Positions 6,535 through 8,939 of a stretch of DNA of 8,939 nucleotides are shown here, piece after piece. The notes beneath the pieces are model-generated. The model was not told the origin of the DNA, did not search any database, and worked only from the letters and a program-made list of their open reading frames with translations. The stretch covers positions 1 through 8,939 of the forward strand of contig CAZIEB010000026.1 in NCBI GenBank assembly GCA_964538665.1. Reading direction: 5' to 3'. The position numbers and the translations under genes were made by a program. Each line of letters begins with the position of its first letter. Within the stretch, counting starts at the first letter, position 1. The DNA is from JAPUDQ01 sp964538665 (lineage in GTDB: Bacteria; Patescibacteriota; Saccharimonadia; Saccharimonadales; Saccharimonadaceae).

Positions 6535-6915
6535 ATGACTACTAACAAAAGCTCCAATCTTACCCCTGAGCAACGTGCAGTGCTGTTCGACAAAGCGACC
6601 GAGCCTCCGTTTTCGGGCTCATTGCTGCATAATCATGCCGATGGGACGTATCGCTGTGCAAATTGTGGCGCAGAGCTGTTTGATGCTCATGCTAAATTTG
6701 ATTCTGGGAGTGGCTGGCCGAGCTTTGACTCAGCGCGCAAAGGAGCGATTGTCGAGAAAATTGACAGTTCTCATGGTATGCAACGCACAGAGGTTGTGTG
6801 TGCTAAGTGCGGCGGCCACCTCGGGCATTTGTTTAATGATGGACCTCGCGAAACATCCGGCTTACGCTACTGTATTAATTCACTTGCACTAAATTTTACT
6901 GAAACTCAAGACTAG
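6535..6915 (+). CDS. msrB: Peptide methionine-(R)-S-oxide reductase MsrB
   Basis: A 126-residue, complete single-domain enzyme that reduces the R form of methionine sulfoxide in proteins, repairing oxidative damage in the cytoplasm. It shows the family start (LTPEQRAVLFDKATEPPFSG), two CxxC zinc sites (CANC 41-44, CAKC 89-92), SGSGWPSF (57-64), GHLGHLFNDGP (94-104) and the catalytic RYCINS (111-116) with Cys113. It is not fused to MsrA. It is divergent from the TspO-like operon (70 bases between start codons) and convergent with metK. It ends with TAG. Confidence 0.97.
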   Translation: MTTNKSSNLTPEQRAVLFDKATEPPFSGSLLHNHADGTYRCANCGAELFDAHAKFDSGSGWPSFDSARKGAIVEKIDSSHGMQRTEVVCAKCGGHLGHLFNDGPRETSGLRYCINSLALNFTETQD

Positions 6916-6941
6916 CCTGATATATCTGTTTGTCATTTGCG

Positions 6942-6984
6942 GAGTTTTTGTTTCAGTTCAGGGTTAGACCCTGTGTAACTAAAA
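6942..6984. repeat. Intergenic structured repeat, copy 1
   Basis: Lies between the converging ends of msrB and metK. The first 32 bases (6942-6973) match 8530-8561 at 27 of 32 positions, with a shared GAGTTTTTGT start and GGGTTAGACC core. Its centre folds into CAGGGT-TAG-ACCCTG (6959-6973), and TTTCAGTT (6951-6958) pairs with AACTAAAA (6977-6984) at seven of eight positions. There is no T tract after the hairpin on either strand, so it is not a typical intrinsic terminator. Function unknown. Confidence 0.55.
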
Positions 6985-6991
6985 TAAATGA

Positions 6992-7987
6992 CTAATTTGT
7001 GATTTCTTTGTCTGTAAGGTTTTCCCAGCTAAATTCCGGATGCCCAAAATGACCATACTGTGCGGTTTGTTCAAAAATCGGACGTTTCAGATCAAGGAAA
7101 TTTATAATTCCACTCGGCGTCAGATCATATCCTGCAACGAGTTGTTGCACGCCATCTATTGTGACCGTGGCCTCGAGTGGTTGGTCATACCCGATTGCAT
7201 AAGCTAAGTGGCAGAACACTTCAGATGCATTATGCTCTTCGAGATAGTCGAGTGCTATTTTGCGCGCCATATACGCTGCACTCCGGTCGACCTTGCTTGG
7301 ATCTTTGCCACTAAAGCAGCCCCCACCAATTGGAATATTCGGCCCGTAGTTATCTACCACAAGCTTGCGACCGGTCAAACCCGCATCGGCATCAAAGCCG
7401 CCCAGCGACCAGTCTCCTGCTGGATTGGCATGTACGTCTATATCGTCGTTGACAACAGCAAGATCGTCGCGACGCAACCAGTTATGAATTTCTGACGCGA
7501 GTTCCCCATGGGGTGCATTTTGGAAGCTTGCAACTATAGCGGTGATAGTACCGTCTCGGGTAGTTACTTGTGTTTTCCCATCGAACGGCCAGATCTCATA
7601 GAGAAACTGATTCAAACGACGGCTCAGCATTACTTCCAATGGCAATCGCTCTTTTGTAGCCTTAGTTGCATAACCGACCATTATGCCTTGATCGCCCGCA
7701 CCGCCAGTGTCGACTCCGCGGGCTATTTCGGGGCTTTGTTTTACCAGATGCGTAAGCAGCTCGACATCGCCTGCTAGTCGTTTTACGATCGGTTTGATAT
7801 CTGGGTGTGCCCTACTTGTTACCTCACCGGTAATAAAGACTTTACCGTGCCCGCCACATGTCTCTACCGCGACCCGTGCATTTGGGTCGACCCGCAGATA
7901 CTCGTCCAGTATTGCGTCAGATATTTGGTCGCATAGTTTGTCTGGATGTTTTGGTGACACCGATTCAGCAGTTTTGTATGTACTCAT
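6992..7987 (-). CDS. metK: S-adenosylmethionine synthetase
   Basis: A 331-residue enzyme that makes S-adenosylmethionine from ATP and methionine in the cytoplasm. The active-site blocks are complete: KHPDK with the expected catalytic His14, GAGDQGIMVGYAT (96-108), GLTGRKLVVD (203-212), GGGCFSGKDPSKVDRSAAY (221-239) and the C-terminal YGHFGHPEFSWE. It is about 50 residues shorter than the usual 380-400; the losses are internal, between the first and second blocks and around residues 125-180, not a truncation. The ATG is supported by AAGGAG (7992-7997) four bases upstream. A long leader with a SAM-I riboswitch and terminator precedes it, so the product should repress its own synthesis. It ends with TAG. 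Confidence 0.97.
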   Translation of the reverse strand: MSTYKTAESVSPKHPDKLCDQISDAILDEYLRVDPNARVAVETCGGHGKVFITGEVTSRAHPDIKPIVKRLAGDVELLTHLVKQSPEIARGVDTGGAGDQGIMVGYATKATKERLPLEVMLSRRLNQFLYEIWPFDGKTQVTTRDGTITAIVASFQNAPHGELASEIHNWLRRDDLAVVNDDIDVHANPAGDWSLGGFDADAGLTGRKLVVDNYGPNIPIGGGCFSGKDPSKVDRSAAYMARKIALDYLEEHNASEVFCHLAYAIGYDQPLEATVTIDGVQQLVAGYDLTPSGIINFLDLKRPIFEQTAQYGHFGHPEFSWENLTDKEITN

Positions 7988-8008
7988 TTTTCTCCTTATT
8001 ACGATATT

Positions 8009-8031
8009 AAAAAACGCCTGGCAAGCAGACG
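8009..8031 (-). terminator. Intrinsic terminator in the metK leader
   Basis: Minus strand: CGTCTG (8031 to 8026), loop CTTGC, CAGGCG (8020 to 8015), then six T (8014 to 8009). The stem has six pairs including one G-T. It lies 20 bases after the aptamer and just before the metK ribosome site, the position of a riboswitch expression platform. A competing antiterminator using the 3' P1 strand is plausible, with GAT and CATT able to pair to ATC and AATG near 8035-8056, but weak by eye. Confidence 0.8.
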
Positions 8032-8050
8032 ATCATTCTATAAATAATGT

Positions 8051-8150
8051 CATATCTTCCCCTTTCGTGGGCTGAATTGAAGCACCGATGCCATGTACGG
8101 CCGGTTGCTAGCAGTTCATAGAGTCAGATCTCTCCCTGCTTCTGGATACG
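8051..8150 (-). promoter_or_regulatory. SAM-I (S-box) riboswitch aptamer
   Basis: Read on the minus strand, the S-box core appears in order: P1 5' strand CGTATC (8150 to 8145), P2 AGCAG paired with CTGCT around GGGAGAGATCTGACTCTATGAA, the conserved GCAACC, P3 (CCGGCC with GGC and CGG), GGTGCT, AATTC, P4 CCC-ACGAAA-GGG and the closing GATATG (8056 to 8051), which pairs with the P1 5' strand. These match the SAM-I consensus (TATGAA, GCAACC, GGTGCTAATTC, GATA). It lies directly upstream of metK. High SAM should stabilise P1, allow the downstream terminator and switch metK off. Confidence 0.93.
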
Positions 8151-8170
8151 TATTAGTAATGTACATGCTT

Positions 8171-8179
8171 AGTATATCA
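8171..8179 (-). promoter_or_regulatory. Promoter of the metK riboswitch transcript
   Basis: TGATATACT on the minus strand (8179 to 8171) is an extended -10 element with the hexamer TATACT at 8176 to 8171. It would start transcription about 15 bases before the riboswitch P1 stem, giving a leader of about 177 bases. The -35 region is weak. Confidence 0.65.
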
Positions 8180-8411
8180 TTTTTTCATGTAGGAATTTAA
8201 GCCAAAATACGGATTGACGTTTTTACAGATCAAAAGCTGACGGCTTATTTAGTAGCGACTACAGTCGCACTTCTTCGTATCAAGAAACAGATAGTTCCTT
8301 TGTGCCGACAAATGAACCGAAAACTCCTGGGCGGCTTCAGTCGCTCGGGTGTCGGATAGCCAATCCTCCACTCCGGGCTCCCTGCAGATGCCGGAGACCC
8401 CTAGCTGCTGG

Positions 8412-8428
8412 TATAAATAGTATTTATA
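8412..8428. repeat. AT-only palindrome with 8-bp arms
   Basis: TATAAATA (8412-8419), one G, TATTTATA (8421-8428). The arms are perfect complements. It could act as a symmetric pair of -10-like boxes or as an operator; nothing in the sequence decides between these. Confidence 0.5.
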
Positions 8429-8464
8429 ACTAAATTCAAATATCGAAAATCCAAATTCGATAAT

Positions 8465-8495
8465 ATGAGTATGGTGATGATGCGCTGGTAGTGTT
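8465..8495 (-). pseudogene. 31-bp remnant of a Type ISP enzyme C terminus
   Basis: This stretch matches 8614-8644 inside the neighbouring restriction-modification gene at 29 of 31 positions, in the same orientation. Translated on the minus strand in the matching frame it gives HYQRIITIL, the same peptide as near the C terminus of the intact gene, but it is preceded at once by an in-frame TAA and is followed by unrelated residues. It is most easily read as a leftover of an earlier copy or a local duplication. Confidence 0.5.
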
Positions 8496-8529
8496 AGGTA
8501 TTTCAATCGTGCCGTTATTGTTATACGCA

Positions 8530-8588
8530 GAGTTTTTGTATCGGTTATGGGTTAGACCATGAAGCGATACGTCGCTTCACTAACCGAT
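8530..8588. repeat. Intergenic structured repeat, copy 2, with terminator-like hairpin
   Basis: Bases 8530-8561 match copy 1 (6942-6973) at 27 of 32 positions. The arm ATCGGTTA (8540-8547) pairs perfectly with TAACCGAT (8581-8588), and inside it sits a strong hairpin GAAGCGA-TACG-TCGCTTC (8561-8578). The right arm overlaps the stop codon region of the restriction-modification gene. The inner hairpin lies directly after that stop and may end its transcript, although no clear T tract follows on the minus strand. Confidence 0.55.
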
Positions 8589-8939
8589 TTCTTTCATGAT
8601 TCTATCGGTTTCCATGAGTATCGTGATGATGCGTTGGTAGTGTTCGATGTCTTTGTAGCCTAGGGCTCGGCCTTTGCGGTCTTTGAGCCATTTTTGGGCG
8701 GGTTGGTAGCCACCGATGTAGAAATTCCACGCGATGTCGGGCACGCTTATGAAATACTGCGAGTCGTTTATGTAGACGCGCCCCAGCTTGCCCTGCTGCA
8801 ATGCGACTCCATCGGCATTTGCTGACGTAAATTCGCTCGTTTCGTCTAACTCATAGCGGACTTTCTCTACTGTATTGTCGCCCTCTCCGACGAATTTGTA
8901 AAATCCTGGTTCGACGTTTTTCATGAGGTGTAGTTCGCG
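8580..8939 (-). CDS. Type ISP-like restriction-modification enzyme, C-terminal part
   Basis: Partial gene: 119 codons and the TAG stop are inside the window, and the frame is open to the right edge (RELHL precedes the internal Met at 8924), so the start lies outside. The end of the protein carries the block WNFYIGGYQPAQKWLKDRKG followed by GYKDIEHYQRIITILMETDRIM, which is the conserved C terminus of single-polypeptide (Type ISP, LlaBIII-like) restriction-modification enzymes and related adenine-specific DNA methyltransferases; this part belongs to the DNA target-recognition domain. Such proteins carry nuclease, helicase and methyltransferase domains upstream and defend against foreign DNA. 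Whether the upstream domains are present here cannot be seen. A stand-alone methyltransferase with the same C terminus is the main alternative. Confidence 0.8.
   Translation of the reverse strand, partial: RELHLMKNVEPGFYKFVGEGDNTVEKVRYELDETSEFTSANADGVALQQGKLGRVYINDSQYFISVPDIAWNFYIGGYQPAQKWLKDRKGRALGYKDIEHYQRIITILMETDRIMKEIG

Larger units (their letters stand above)
8200..8579. other. Gene-free region rich in inverted repeats
   Basis: No convincing gene lies between the metK promoter and the restriction-modification gene. The stretch instead holds a series of inverted repeats: GCGAC-TACA-GTCGC (8255-8268); CCGACA (8305-8310) with TGTCGG (8350-8355), enclosing a nested CCG and a GGCGGC-TTCA-GTCGCT hairpin (8330-8345); CTCCGG (8371-8376) with CCGGAG (8391-8396); the AT palindrome 8412-8428; TATCGAA (8441-8447) with TTCGATA (8456-8462). 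AGCGACT (8254-8260) can also pair with AGTCGCT (8339-8345). The pattern would suit a structured RNA or mobile-element debris; I recognise no known RNA family (RNase P, tmRNA, 6S and SRP signatures were looked for by eye and not seen). Confidence 0.5.

Noticed and set aside
6916..6991. Ordinary bidirectional terminator between msrB and metK
   Set aside because: The hairpin is real, but neither strand has a T tract after it; it matches the 32-bp repeat family instead.
8201..8359. A 52-codon open stretch on the plus strand that reads like protein (RIDVFTDQKLTAYLV and onward)
   Set aside because: It has no start codon near its beginning (first ATG only at 8312), no promoter or ribosome site, and overlaps the minus-strand frame and hairpins. 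Not supported as a gene, though a decayed one cannot be excluded.
8290..8420. Known structural RNA (RNase P, tmRNA, 6S or SRP RNA)
   Set aside because: The conserved cores of these RNAs could not be found by eye on either strand; only generic hairpins are visible.
8249..8506. An 85-codon open frame on the minus strand beginning with TTG
   Set aside because: It starts with TTG without a ribosome site, has a His run created by the 31-bp gene ghost read in the wrong frame, covers several inverted repeats and shows no domain I recognise.
1..8939. CRISPR array or insertion sequence
   Set aside because: No regularly spaced direct repeats, transposase gene or paired terminal inverted repeats were seen.

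Overview
This window looks like a piece of a streamlined bacterial chromosome, most likely from the Candidate Phyla Radiation (Patescibacteria), with Saccharibacteria (TM7) as the best guess. The assignment rests on very tight gene packing, a mid-range GC content, compact housekeeping proteins (a MetK of 331 residues, a HolB of 273), a tryptophanyl-tRNA synthetase with an altered HIGH-type motif, and several genes whose predicted -10 box sits only six or seven bases before the start codon. It is inferred from protein character only; no database search was possible. The standard code fits: every gene reads through with TAA or TAG stops and none of the ten visible genes ends in TGA.

Layout. Bases 1-188: the 3' part of a tRNA-Thr and a complete tRNA-Tyr, closed by a rho-independent terminator, all on the plus strand. 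Bases 223-3590, minus strand: trpS, an RluA-family pseudouridine synthase and holB form an operon read right to left (gap of 7 bases, then an overlap of 20), followed by a membrane-anchored TPR protein with its own promoter. Bases 3614-4516, plus strand: a lipid (diacylglycerol) kinase-family gene that shares a 23-bp divergent promoter region with trpS. Bases 4513-6464, minus strand: a two-gene operon of a TspO/MBR-like membrane protein and a membrane-anchored sugar dehydrogenase of the PQQ family. Bases 6535-6915, plus strand: msrB. Bases 6992-8176, minus strand: metK with a long leader that carries a SAM-I (S-box) riboswitch and an intrinsic terminator. Bases 8200-8579: a gene-free stretch unusually rich in inverted repeats, with a 31-bp ghost of the neighbouring gene. 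Bases 8580-8939, minus strand: the C-terminal end of a Type ISP-like restriction-modification enzyme that runs off the window.

Functionally most of the window is housekeeping: translation (tRNAs, TrpRS, rRNA modification), replication (clamp loader), methionine/SAM metabolism and repair of oxidised methionine. The two most notable regulatory observations are a set of apparently leaderless promoters, including an overlapping divergent pair between trpS and the kinase, and a 32-bp intergenic repeat found twice whose flanking arms differ but keep base pairing. The accessory part is the right end, where the restriction-modification gene and the structured intergenic DNA lie.
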